Assembly (NCBI GenBank): GCA_021850555.1
Contig: JAJZLX010000132.1
Location: 1 to 6,914, forward strand
Reading direction: 5' to 3'
DNA from: Pseudomonadota bacterium
GTDB lineage: Bacteria > Pseudomonadota > Gammaproteobacteria > Steroidobacterales > Steroidobacteraceae
DNA length: 6,914 nt
Under the pieces are notes generated by a model. The model did not search any database and had not been told where the DNA came from. It was given only the letters and a program-made list of their open reading frames with translations. Position numbers and translations under genes: made by a program. Positions 1-5,949 of this stretch are shown one piece after another; within the stretch, counting starts at the first letter, position 1; each line of letters starts with the position of its first letter.

Positions 1-24
1 CGGCGCCCATCGACAATCCAACGT

Positions 25-53
25 AGAACAGCCTGCCCGCGAGGACGTATACT
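25..53 (+). promoter_or_regulatory. Candidate sigma70-type promoter for the small basic ORF
   Basis: A TATACT hexamer at 48-53 matches the -10 consensus at five of six positions. It is preceded, after a 17-bp spacer, by AGAACA at 25-30, which matches -35 at three of six. Transcription would start near 60, giving a leader of about 30 bases before the ATG at 89. The -10 is good and the -35 weak, and nothing else in the first 88 bases is recognisable. The call is an inference from motif and spacing only. Confidence 0.4.
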
Positions 54-88
54 CGGATCCACCTTCCAAACAGGCCAAGGGGAGTCCC

Positions 89-196
89 ATGAGCAAAGGC
101 ATGGATAAAAAGAAGGAGACGAAGAAGAAGCCGGCGAAAACCTTCGGCGAGAAGCGTGCGGCAAAGCGCGAAAAGCGCCAGTCCAGAGGACGCTGA
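89..196 (+). CDS. Small highly basic hypothetical protein (35 aa)
   Basis: The frame runs from ATG at 89 to TGA at 194-196 and encodes 35 residues beginning MSKGMDKKKE. The ATG follows a purine-rich Shine-Dalgarno AAGGGGAG at 77-84 (spacing 4) and a promoter-like TATACT about 35 bases upstream. Eleven lysines and five arginines against four acidic residues make it almost half basic. There is no hydrophobic stretch, so it should be soluble, probably disordered or helical, and could bind nucleic acid or ribosomes; that is inference. It resembles short Lys-rich proteins starting MSKG that I recall from proteobacterial genomes and that have no assigned function. It is transcribed alone, towards the glycine-zipper lipoprotein gene. 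The strong RBS and the AAG/AAA-rich composition, unlike the GC-rich surroundings, support a real gene; its function is unknown. Confidence 0.65.
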   Translation: MSKGMDKKKETKKKPAKTFGEKRAAKREKRQSRGR

Positions 197-214
197 CGGG
201 CGGCCATACTGACC

Positions 215-244
215 CGCTGCGGCGGCTTTCAGCCCGCCGCAGCG
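215..244. terminator. Perfect 11-bp hairpin between convergent genes
   Basis: Bases 215-225 (CGCTGCGGCGG) are perfectly complementary to 234-244, with an 8-base loop CTTTCAGC. It sits between the stop of the small + ORF (196) and the stop of the minus-strand lipoprotein gene (281), where a bidirectional terminator would be expected. No T-tract follows on either strand, so it is not a classical intrinsic terminator. It may act with Rho or protect 3' ends. Confidence 0.45.
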
Positions 245-280
245 AATGCCACGCTTCAAACGCCGGGGATGCCGGGCGGG

Positions 281-859
281 CTACTTGACGCTGTACCCGC
301 GCGCTTGCAGGCACGCGGTGAGCGCCCGGCGGTAGTTGCGCGCTTTGTGGTCCAGGGCCCGCTGCGCCTGGTAAGCCTGGTCGCTCGTTTCCTGGCGGGC
401 CTGCTGGTTCGCCTGGGCATTGGCGGCATCACCCATGCTGCCGATCATGGCGCCGGTGAGCGCACCGAACACCGCCCCCGAACCCCGGTCCCAGGGATTG
501 GAGATCGCCGCACCGAGCACCGCGCCCGCCACGGCCCCGATGGCGGTATCGGTGCCCGGCGGCGGGCCTTGCACGGTCACCCGGTCGTACACCGGCACTC
601 CCGGGGCACTGGGATCGAATCCGCTCTGGTGCACCGCCCACACCGCGCACTCGTAACGGTCGCGGCTTTGCTGTTGGCGCGACTGGTGGTGCATGGGATA
701 CGCGTAGACCGTGGTATCGGGCCGCCGCAGGCGATACGCCACGGGAGCGGACTGCTCGGGGACGGTGGCGCAGCCTGAAAGCCCGAGGAGCGCCCCCAGA
801 GCCGCGAGCCCCAGGGCGCCACGCCAGCGGGAAACACCCGATATCCACAAACCCTTCAT
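281..859 (-). CDS. Glycine-zipper lipoprotein (outer-membrane-type, unknown role)
   Basis: The 192-residue protein starts at the ATG at 857-859. This start places a basic N-terminus, a hydrophobic core and a lipobox L-S-G-C with the lipidated Cys at residue 30. An ATG 16 codons upstream (905-907) would add an unnatural Arg-rich leader. The mature protein has a YECAVWAVHQSGFDP segment at about 69-83, a motif I associate with this glycine-zipper family. Two GxxxG runs follow (G108/G112/G116 and G128/G132/G136/G140), likely a pair of packed membrane-associated helices. After them come a Gln/Ala-rich helical stretch and a C-terminal block ending ACLQARGYSVK, in which Cys184 could pair with Cys71. 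Proteins of this kind are lipoproteins of uncharacterised envelope function. The gene lies downstream of kdsB on the same strand, 137 bp away with a hairpin between, so it is probably a separate unit. The stop is TAG at 281-283. Confidence 0.8.
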   Translation of the reverse strand: MKGLWISGVSRWRGALGLAALGALLGLSGCATVPEQSAPVAYRLRRPDTTVYAYPMHHQSRQQQSRDRYECAVWAVHQSGFDPSAPGVPVYDRVTVQGPPPGTDTAIGAVAGAVLGAAISNPWDRGSGAVFGALTGAMIGSMGDAANAQANQQARQETSDQAYQAQRALDHKARNYRRALTACLQARGYSVK

Positions 860-915
860 GTCCGACCCACGGCCTGCCGCCCTACCGCGCACGATACGCC
901 CTAGCATAACCGGTT

Positions 916-950
916 GACGCCCCGCCGGACCTCGAAGTTCCGCCGGCGTC
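916..950. terminator. Imperfect hairpin between kdsB and the lipoprotein gene
   Basis: GACGCC at 916-921 pairs with GGCGTC at 945-950. An inner stem CGGA-c-CT / AG-t-TCCG closes on a three-base loop (CGA), and the two parts are separated by a small asymmetric internal loop. No T-tract follows on the minus strand. It lies just after the operon's last gene and could terminate or attenuate the kdsB transcript. An adjacent 8-bp palindrome AACCGGTT (908-915) overlaps its edge. Confidence 0.3.
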
Positions 951-996
951 GTAACATAACTTGCCCGACCTCAAGATATCTCAAGCGCCGGCCCGC

Positions 997-1749
997 TCAG
1001 CCGATGAGCGCCGCCACCCGCTCGAGGTCCTCCGCCGTATTGACGTCCGGACCGGGGCGCTCCCGGCAGTCGGCCACCTGGATGATCATGCCATGACCGA
1101 GCGCGCGCAGCTGCTCGAGCTTCTCGGTCGCCTCGAGCGCGGTCGGCTCCAGCGAGGCCAGGCGCTTCAGCGCCGCCACCCGGTACGCATAGAGGCCCAC
1201 ATGGCGCCGGGCGCCCGTGAGCGGCGACGGGGCGGCCGGGCTGGCCGAAGGCGCGTCGCGATTCCACGGCACGGGCGCGCGGCTGAAATATAGCGCCCGC
1301 CCGCGCTCGTCACAGACGACCTTCACCACGTTGGGGTCGAGGAGCTCTGTCTGCGATTCGATGGGGGTGGCGAGCGTGGCGAGCGACGCCTCGGGATGCG
1401 ATTCCAACAGCGCGGCCACTTGGCGGATGATCGCCGGGGGAATGAGCGGCTCATCCCCCTGGACGTTGACGACGATATCCTCCTGCGCCCACCGCTCGAT
1501 CACGGCGAGCTCCGCAATGCGGTCGGTGCCCGAGGCGTGCTGGCGCCCCGTCAGGCGCGCCTCGGCGCCAAAGGCCCGCGCGGCGCTCACGATGGCCGGG
1601 TCGTCCGTCGCGATCAGCACATCGGCGGCGCCCGCGGCGCTCGCCTTCTCGTACACCCACTGGATCATGGGCTTGCCGCGCAGGGGCTTCAGCGCCTTGC
1701 CGGGCAGCCTCGTGGAGTGCGCGCGGGCCGGAATGGCGACATGAAACAA
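997..1749 (-). CDS. kdsB: 3-deoxy-manno-octulosonate cytidylyltransferase (CMP-Kdo synthetase)
   Basis: This soluble enzyme activates Kdo with CTP to CMP-Kdo, the donor for Kdo addition to the lipid A precursor. From the TTG at 1747-1749 it is 250 residues, close to the ~248 usual for KdsB. The family N-terminal signature is present as IPARAHSTRLPGK (6-18). It is followed by ATDD (47-50), ASGTDRIAE (72-80), NVQGDEP (95-101, D99 a metal ligand), FSRAPVPWNR (about residues 148-157), HVGLYAYR and LEQLRAL. The TTG is chosen because AGGA at 1758-1761 lies 8 bases upstream and because the resulting N-terminus aligns with known KdsBs. An earlier in-frame TTG at 1767, overlapping the Trm112 stop, would add six residues and cannot be excluded. 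There is no usable ATG before residue 28. One oddity is that the C-terminal motif usually reading GVDT reads DVNT here (235-238), so the conserved metal-binding Asp is Asn237. It is the last gene of the operon. Confidence 0.92.
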   Translation of the reverse strand: MFHVAIPARAHSTRLPGKALKPLRGKPMIQWVYEKASAAGAADVLIATDDPAIVSAARAFGAEARLTGRQHASGTDRIAELAVIERWAQEDIVVNVQGDEPLIPPAIIRQVAALLESHPEASLATLATPIESQTELLDPNVVKVVCDERGRALYFSRAPVPWNRDAPSASPAAPSPLTGARRHVGLYAYRVAALKRLASLEPTALEATEKLEQLRALGHGMIIQVADCRERPGPDVNTAEDLERVAALIG

Positions 1750-1757
1750 CGGAATCG

Positions 1758-1761
1758 TCCT
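1758..1761 (-). promoter_or_regulatory. Ribosome binding site deciding the kdsB TTG start
   Basis: On the minus strand, AGGA sits 8 bases before the TTG at 1747-1749 and inside the first codons of the longer alternative reading from 1767. The longer TTG has only a poor purine stretch upstream. This favours the shorter 250-residue KdsB, though both starts could be used. Confidence 0.45.
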
Positions 1762-1763
1762 GC

Positions 1764-1952
1764 TCAATGCCCGAGCAGCGGATCGTCGGCGGGGAGCTGG
1801 CGGGCTTCCTCCTCCAGCATCACCGGCACGCCGTCGCGGATGGGATAGGCGAGCCGGTCCATGCGGCACACGAGCACTTCGGCCTCCCGCCGGTAAAGCA
1901 GGCTGCCCTTGCACAGGGGACAGGCGAGTATTTCAAGCAGGCGGGCATCCAC
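1764..1952 (-). CDS. ycaR: Trm112/YcaR-family small protein
   Basis: A 62-residue protein starting at GTG (1950-1952), with GGGAG at 1961-1965 eight bases upstream. It shows the family pattern [16 protein letters not shown] near the N-terminus. Cys11 and Cys14 form a CPLC pair, with a third Cys at 29 in LVC, followed by [13 protein letters not shown] (34-46). It is close in length and sequence to E. coli YcaR, which also lies directly upstream of kdsB. Trm112 proteins in eukaryotes and archaea are small zinc-binding activators of methyltransferases; the role of the bacterial form is unsettled. Only three cysteines are present, so a full four-Cys zinc site is unlikely. The start lies 20 bases inside the end of lpxK. 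The stop TGA overlaps one candidate kdsB start, so translation is probably coupled to both neighbours. Confidence 0.88.
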   Translation of the reverse strand: MDARLLEILACPLCKGSLLYRREAEVLVCRMDRLAYPIRDGVPVMLEEEARQLPADDPLLGH

Positions 1953-2979
1953 GGCGCTGACTCCCGAAGTATGAGGGTGATTCGATCTTGCGCATCACGA
2001 GCCCGATGAGCCGTTGCGCGTCGGCATCGCTGAAGCACGCCTCTACCGGTACATACCACAGGCGCGGGTCCGCGGGCTGAGCGCATTTTACGGCATCCTT
2101 TTCCGTCATGAGCACCGGGCGGTCGTCGCCGAAATCGAGCTCGGCGGCGCTCAAGGGATGATGATCCGGAAACGGGTGCGGAACCGGCGTGAGGCCGTGC
2201 GCGGTGAGCTCGCGAAAGAAGCGCTCGGGGTTCCCGATGCCTGCAACGGCGTGCACCCTGCCCTCGAAGGACTCAAGCGGGCGGGACTCCCCTGAAAGGA
2301 GCCGGCGCGGCTGCCCGGGCACCAATGCCATCCGCATCGCCTCCCCGATCCCCTCGCCGGCGCGCAGCGAGGGGTGCTCGAGCGGGCCGTTGACGACCAG
2401 GGCGTCCACGGTGCGCAGCCGGGAGAGCGGCTCGCGCAGAGGGCCCGCCGGCAGCAGCCGGCCGTTGCCGAAGCCACGGCTGCCGTCGACGACCACGATC
2501 TCGCAGTCTCGCTCGAGCGGCAGATGTTGCAGGCCATCATCGGCCAATATGACCTGCGCCCCGCGCTCGATGAGGGCGGCGGCGGCGGCCACCCGATCAC
2601 GCGCGACCGCGGTGGCGCAACCGGTGCGCCGATGCAGCAGCAGCGGCTCATCGCCCACCTCACGCCAGCTCGCGCCCGCTTCGAGCACCCGCACCCCGCT
2701 CGAGGCGCGCCCATAGCCCCGGGACACCAATCCGACGAGGACTCCGCGCCGAGTGAGCTGCATGGCGAGCCAGATGGCGAGCGGTGTCTTGCCCGTGCCG
2801 CCGACCGTCAGGTTGCCGATCACCACCACCGGGACGCCCGCGCAGCGGCTGCGCCGCCACCCCCGCCGGAACGCCGAGCGGCGCGCCGATACCGCCGCCC
2901 CATAGAGCCAGGCGAGAGGCTGCAGCACCGGACCGCGTGCAGTGCCGTACCAGTGCCGGTTCAGCCACGCCTCGATCAT
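1933..2979 (-). CDS. lpxK: Tetraacyldisaccharide 4'-kinase (lipid A 4'-kinase)
   Basis: LpxK phosphorylates the 4'-position of the tetraacyldisaccharide 1-phosphate to give lipid IVA, at the cytoplasmic face of the inner membrane. The 348-residue protein begins with an amphipathic membrane-associated segment (WLNRHWYG...). A P-loop [12 protein letters not shown] lies at 55-66. It is followed by SRGYGR (86-91), VGDEP (108-112), DDGLQH (147-152), [21 protein letters not shown] (near 163-183) and MTEKDAVKC (291-299), all kinase family hallmarks in the expected order. It starts at ATG 2977-2979, ten bases after the msbA stop, with only a weak Shine-Dalgarno (GAAAG), so it is probably translated by coupling. 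It is about 20 residues longer than E. coli LpxK (328). The last dozen or so residues, a basic low-complexity tail, overlap the start of the Trm112 gene. In the absence of KdsB and MsbA partners elsewhere, this cluster may be the cell's only copy. Confidence 0.95.
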   Translation of the reverse strand: MIEAWLNRHWYGTARGPVLQPLAWLYGAAVSARRSAFRRGWRRSRCAGVPVVVIGNLTVGGTGKTPLAIWLAMQLTRRGVLVGLVSRGYGRASSGVRVLEAGASWREVGDEPLLLHRRTGCATAVARDRVAAAAALIERGAQVILADDGLQHLPLERDCEIVVVDGSRGFGNGRLLPAGPLREPLSRLRTVDALVVNGPLEHPSLRAGEGIGEAMRMALVPGQPRRLLSGESRPLESFEGRVHAVAGIGNPERFFRELTAHGLTPVPHPFPDHHPLSAAELDFGDDRPVLMTEKDAVKCAQPADPRLWYVPVEACFSDADAQRLIGLVMRKIESPSYFGSQRRGCPPA

Positions 2980-2989
2980 TGCCGTGCTT

Positions 2990-4741
2990 TCAGTCGTTGA
3001 ACTGCAGCCGGTGCAGCTGCGCGTACAGGCCGCCGCGCTCGAGCAGCTGCGCGTGCGAGCCGCTTTCGGCCACCTTGCCTGCGTCGAGCACGACGATGCG
3101 ATCGGCCTGCTCCACGGTCGAGAGTCTGTGGGCGATGACGAAGGTCGTGCGGTTGCGCATCAGGTTGACGAGCGCCGCCTGGATGTGACGCTCGGCCTGC
3201 GTATCGAGCGCCGAGGTCGCCTCGTCCAGGATGAGAATGGGCGCATCCTTCAGCAGCGCCCGTGCGATGGCGATCCTCTGGCGCTGCCCGCCCGAGAGCA
3301 GCGTCCCCCGGTCCCCGATCAGTGTGTCGAGCCCTTCCGGCAGCTCGGCGGTGAATTGCAGCACATGGGCGGCTTCGGCGGCCCGCAAAACGGCTTCCTC
3401 CGGCACCTGGCGGCCGAAAGTGATGTTGTTTCGGATGGTGTCATCGAACAGCGTGACCTCCTGACTGACCACCGCGATCTGCTTGCGCAGGGACTTCAGG
3501 TCGTACTCGCGTATGTCACGCCCGTCGATGAGGATGGAGCCGGAGGCGACGTCGTAGAAGCGGGGCAGCAGGCTCACCAGAGTCGATTTCCCGCTGCCCG
3601 AGCGGCCGACGATGGCGATGTTCGAGCCTGCGGGAACCCGGAGCGAGACCTCCCGCAGCGCAACGCCCGCACCTTGCGGGTAGGAGAACCCGACGGCGCG
3701 ATACTCGACGTCTCCGCGGACACGCTCGATGTGGTATGTGCCGGTGTCCGGCTCCCCCGGCTCGTCAGTCAACTCGAACAGGCTTTGCGCGGCGGCGACG
3801 CCCTGCTGGATGGGACCGGACTGGCTCACCACCTCGCGCACCGGCTGCGAGAGGCTGGCGAGTGCGGCGAAATACCCGAGCAGCTCCCCGAGAGTCATCT
3901 CACCCTGCACCCGGCTGCGGATCGTGAGCGCAAGCACGATCGCCGCGCCGACGGCGGTCACCATCTGCACCGTGGGATTGGACAGCCCGTTGGTGAGGAT
4001 GAACTTCATGTTCGAGATCCGGTTCTGCTCGTTGACCTCCTCGAACTGCCGATCGAGGTGCGCCTGCGCCCCGTAGACCTTCACCAGGCGCTGGGACTCG
4101 AAGCTCTCCTTGGCGAGCCGGGTCACATCCTCCATCGAGTCCTGGATGCGCCGGCCATAGCGGCGGAAATGACGGTTGATGACCGACACCAGCCAGATGA
4201 CGAGCGGGCCCACGACGAGCAGGATCGCCGTCAGACGGGCATTGAGCCAGATGAGATAGCCGATCAGGAAGACGATGGTGAGGCCGGCGCGCACCAGGAT
4301 CACGATCGAGTAGGTGCAGGCCCGGCCGACCTGCTCGCTGTTGTAGGTGAGCCGGGAGAGCAGGGAGCCGGTGGCATGCCGGTCGAAGAACGCGACCGGC
4401 AGATCGAGCACGCGCCCGAAGATCTGGGAGCGGAACCGCTTGACGACGTTGCGGCCCACCAGGCCCATGAAGTAGGTCTGGGTGAAGTTGCCGATGCCGC
4501 GGCCGACGAACAGCACCACCAGCGCGACCGGAATCCACAGGATCATGCGCGGATCGGGATGGGCGAGCGTGTCGCCGAGGTGCTGGGCGAGATACGCCAG
4601 GGCGGCGGTGCTCGCCGCGTACACCGCCCCGCCCGCGAGCCCCAGGGCGAACACGCCCTTGTGAGGTTTCAGATAGCCGAGCAGGCGTCGGTAGGTCGCG
4701 GCGGCGCTTTGCTCCGCCGGGGATCGCCCGCCTCGACTCAA
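2990..4741 (-). CDS. msbA: Lipid A export ABC transporter, ATP-binding/permease protein MsbA
   Basis: MsbA is a homodimeric ABC exporter that flips lipid A-core from the inner to the outer leaflet of the inner membrane. The 583-residue length matches the family (E. coli 582). An N-terminal six-helix transmembrane domain (about 25-320) includes hydrophobic segments near 29-50, 68-82, 143-166, 171-188 and 258-274. The nucleotide-binding domain has Walker A GRSGSGKST (379-387), Q-loop Q427, signature LSGGQ (482-486), Walker B ILILDE (502-507), a D-loop SALD (510-513) and switch His538 in IAHRLS. Every ATPase residue is intact. The start is TTG at 4739-4741, overlapping the exbD stop as TTGA, with GGGGAG at 4750-4755 eight bases upstream. 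No ATG near the N-terminus competes. lpxK follows after 10 bases. The general family also includes peptide and lipid exporters, but the lpxK/kdsB context makes MsbA the best call. Confidence 0.95.
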   Translation of the reverse strand: MSRGGRSPAEQSAAATYRRLLGYLKPHKGVFALGLAGGAVYAASTAALAYLAQHLGDTLAHPDPRMILWIPVALVVLFVGRGIGNFTQTYFMGLVGRNVVKRFRSQIFGRVLDLPVAFFDRHATGSLLSRLTYNSEQVGRACTYSIVILVRAGLTIVFLIGYLIWLNARLTAILLVVGPLVIWLVSVINRHFRRYGRRIQDSMEDVTRLAKESFESQRLVKVYGAQAHLDRQFEEVNEQNRISNMKFILTNGLSNPTVQMVTAVGAAIVLALTIRSRVQGEMTLGELLGYFAALASLSQPVREVVSQSGPIQQGVAAAQSLFELTDEPGEPDTGTYHIERVRGDVEYRAVGFSYPQGAGVALREVSLRVPAGSNIAIVGRSGSGKSTLVSLLPRFYDVASGSILIDGRDIREYDLKSLRKQIAVVSQEVTLFDDTIRNNITFGRQVPEEAVLRAAEAAHVLQFTAELPEGLDTLIGDRGTLLSGGQRQRIAIARALLKDAPILILDEATSALDTQAERHIQAALVNLMRNRTTFVIAHRLSTVEQADRIVVLDAGKVAESGSHAQLLERGGLYAQLHRLQFND

Positions 4742-5169
4742 GAGCCGCCCTCCCCGTGGGTCTTGATCGTCGCGATCTGCAGTCTCACGAACCCGAGCGC
4801 CCCGAGCACGTCCATCGCCGTGACCACCGACTGCTGGGTCGCACGCGCATCGGCGCGGATGGTGACGATCATGTCCCGATCGGCGCCCGCCTGCCTGATC
4901 AGCGCCGAGCGCAGCGTATCGGGGCTGGAATTGATGAGCTCGCGGCCGTTGACGAGGTAATCGCCCCTCTCGGTCACGGTGACCACGAGCGGCTCGGGCT
5001 GGGAGGTCGCGCTCGGCACGGCGCTCGCATGGGGCAGGCGCACCTGCAGCCGCCCCTCCTGCGAGAACTTGCTCGAGAGCATGAAGAACACCACCAGGAG
5101 CAGGACGACATCGATCAGCGAGACGACGTTGATCTCCGGCTCCTCGTGGCGCCGCGGATTGAGGTTCAT
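4738..5169 (-). CDS. exbD: ExbD/TolR-family biopolymer transport protein
   Basis: A 143-residue inner-membrane protein of the ExbD/TolR type. It has a short charged cytoplasmic N-terminus and one transmembrane helix (about 14-31, reading INVVSLIDVVLLLVVFFML). That helix contains the essential protonatable Asp20, equivalent to Asp25 of E. coli ExbD. A periplasmic domain follows (about 45-143) with VTVTERGDYLVNG and the TIRADARATQQSVVTAMDVL segment typical of this family. With ExbB it forms a proton channel that turns the proton-motive force into mechanical work on a periplasmic partner. ATG at 5167-5169 overlaps the exbB stop (ATGA), implying translational coupling, and its stop TGA overlaps the TTG of msbA. 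No tonB, tolA or tolB lies in the window, so the partner driven by this motor is not evident. Confidence 0.92.
   Translation of the reverse strand: MNLNPRRHEEPEINVVSLIDVVLLLVVFFMLSSKFSQEGRLQVRLPHASAVPSATSQPEPLVVTVTERGDYLVNGRELINSSPDTLRSALIRQAGADRDMIVTIRADARATQQSVVTAMDVLGALGFVRLQIATIKTHGEGGS
4750..4755 (-). promoter_or_regulatory. Ribosome binding site deciding the msbA TTG start
   Basis: GGGGAG on the minus strand lies 8 bases upstream of the TTG at 4739-4741, within the last codons of exbD. It is one of the strongest Shine-Dalgarno matches in the operon and is the main reason for accepting the non-ATG start that overlaps the exbD stop. Confidence 0.6.
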
Positions 5170-5855
5170 GTGCGCACTAGGCGTGCGGCCACCGGCGCCG
5201 TGGCGGGGGCATCAGGGGCCTCGGCGCGGGCCGGCCCGCTCTGCCCCACGCTGGCCGCGTCCTCCAGCGCATCCGCCATGCGCAGCGCGTGCTTTTCCAT
5301 CTCCACGACGAGGCGCTCGACCTTGCCGCGCAGGTACCGGTAGGCGATCAGGGACGGAATGGCCACGCACAGCCCGGCCGCGGTGCACACCAGCGCCTCG
5401 GCGATGCCGCCGGAGAGCGCTTCCGGGTTGCCCATGCCTCCGGCACGGATGGCGTCGAACGAGCGGATGATGCCGGTGACGGTGCCGAGCAGACCAAGGA
5501 GCGGGGAGACGCCCGCAATGGTGCCGAGCGTGTTGAGAAAGCGCTCGAGCTCGTACACCACATGCCGGCCCGCGTCCTCCAGGCGCTCCATCAGCATCTC
5601 GTGCGAGCGGTGGCGGTTGGCGAGTCCTACGGCGAGGAGGCGGCCGAGCGGGGAATGCTGCTCGAGCGCCGCGATGACCTTATCGGTGACCTGGCCGGTC
5701 TCGATGAGATGCCAGACCTTCTGGGGGAGCTCGGCCGGCAGCACGCGCTTGTCCTGCAGCGTCCAGAGCCGCTCGAGCACGATCGCCGCCGAGACGATCG
5801 AGCAGAAAATGATCGGCCACATGAGCGGGCCGCCGGCCCGCACGATTTCCCACAT
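5166..5855 (-). CDS. exbB: ExbB/TolQ/MotA-family proton channel protein
   Basis: A 229-residue inner-membrane protein of the MotA/TolQ/ExbB family, the multimeric stator that surrounds ExbD helices. Three hydrophobic segments appear at about 9-29, 107-130 and 150-174, separated by a large cytoplasmic loop (30-105), the usual topology. Family signatures are TLGTIAGVSPLLGLLGTVTGII (about 109-130, around the channel) and EALVCTAAGLCVAIPSLIAY (about 153-172). A Pro/Ala-rich cytoplasmic tail ends the protein. The start is the ATG at 5853-5855 with GGGG at 5863-5866 seven bases upstream; the adjacent TTG at 5858 would add one Met. It is the first gene of the minus-strand operon and is followed by exbD with a 4-base overlap. 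TolQ is the alternative, but the linkage to msbA/lpxK and the absence of other tol genes favour an ExbB label, used loosely. Confidence 0.92.
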   Translation of the reverse strand: MWEIVRAGGPLMWPIIFCSIVSAAIVLERLWTLQDKRVLPAELPQKVWHLIETGQVTDKVIAALEQHSPLGRLLAVGLANRHRSHEMLMERLEDAGRHVVYELERFLNTLGTIAGVSPLLGLLGTVTGIIRSFDAIRAGGMGNPEALSGGIAEALVCTAAGLCVAIPSLIAYRYLRGKVERLVVEMEKHALRMADALEDAASVGQSGPARAEAPDAPATAPVAARLVRT

Positions 5856-5862
5856 CAATCGA

Positions 5863-5866
5863 CCCC
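5863..5866 (-). promoter_or_regulatory. Ribosome binding site for exbB
   Basis: GGGG on the minus strand, seven bases before ATG 5853-5855. It supports the ATG over the TTG one codon upstream. Confidence 0.4.
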
Positions 5867-5884
5867 ACTGGTTGGCGAGCGCAC

Positions 5885-5913
5885 ATCATACAGGAGGGCG
5901 GTCCTCCCCCGAA
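5885..5913 (-). promoter_or_regulatory. Candidate promoter of the exbB-to-kdsB operon
   Basis: On the minus strand TATGAT (5885-5890) matches the -10 consensus at five of six positions and lies about 30 bases upstream of the exbB ATG. At 17-bp spacing the -35 position (5908-5913) reads TTCGGG, only two of six matches, so an activator or another sigma factor may be needed. The spacer holds the dyad GGAGG-GCGGT-CCTCC (5893-5907), which could be an operator. Within the window, the only intergenic gap ahead of the operon is this one, 5856-5949, shared with the divergent DUF2062 gene. Confidence 0.35.
5893..5907. repeat. Short inverted repeat in the divergent exbB/DUF2062 gap
   Basis: Arms GGAGG (5893-5897) and CCTCC (5903-5907) are exact complements around a 5-base centre. 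The repeat is directly upstream of the exbB -10 hexamer, where a repressor or activator could sit. Five-bp arms in a GC-rich gap may also be chance. Confidence 0.25.
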
Positions 5914-5949
5914 GCGCCGCCGGGACCACCATGATACAGTTCACGGAAC

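Noticed and set aside
1..24. Possible tail of a + strand gene (frame ending at TAG 22-24) or start of a divergent minus-strand gene at the ATG 8-10
   Set aside because: Only a few codons are visible and neither has enough sequence to support a call.
269..778. A 169-codon open frame on the + strand
   Set aside because: It is antisense to the lipoprotein gene, whose signal peptide, lipobox and glycine zipper are convincing. The + frame is an Arg/His/Gly-rich artefact.
860..907. Longer start of the lipoprotein gene at 907
   Set aside because: The added 16 residues are Arg/Gly-rich and would precede an otherwise normal lipoprotein signal peptide. The ATG at 859 is better placed.
1750..1914. Extension of kdsB upstream to 1914
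   Set aside because: It would overlap most of the Trm112 gene and add an Arg/Pro-rich stretch not found in KdsB proteins.
2942..4960. A 672-codon open frame on the + strand
   Set aside because: It lies antisense to msbA and part of exbD, both with complete family motifs. The frame is a GC-rich codon-position shadow with His/Asp/Arg-rich low-complexity sequence and no recognisable domain.
5925..5949. A -10-like GATACA just upstream of the DUF2062 start
   Set aside because: It lies too close to the ATG and lacks a credible -35, so no promoter is claimed for this gene although one must exist in the gap.
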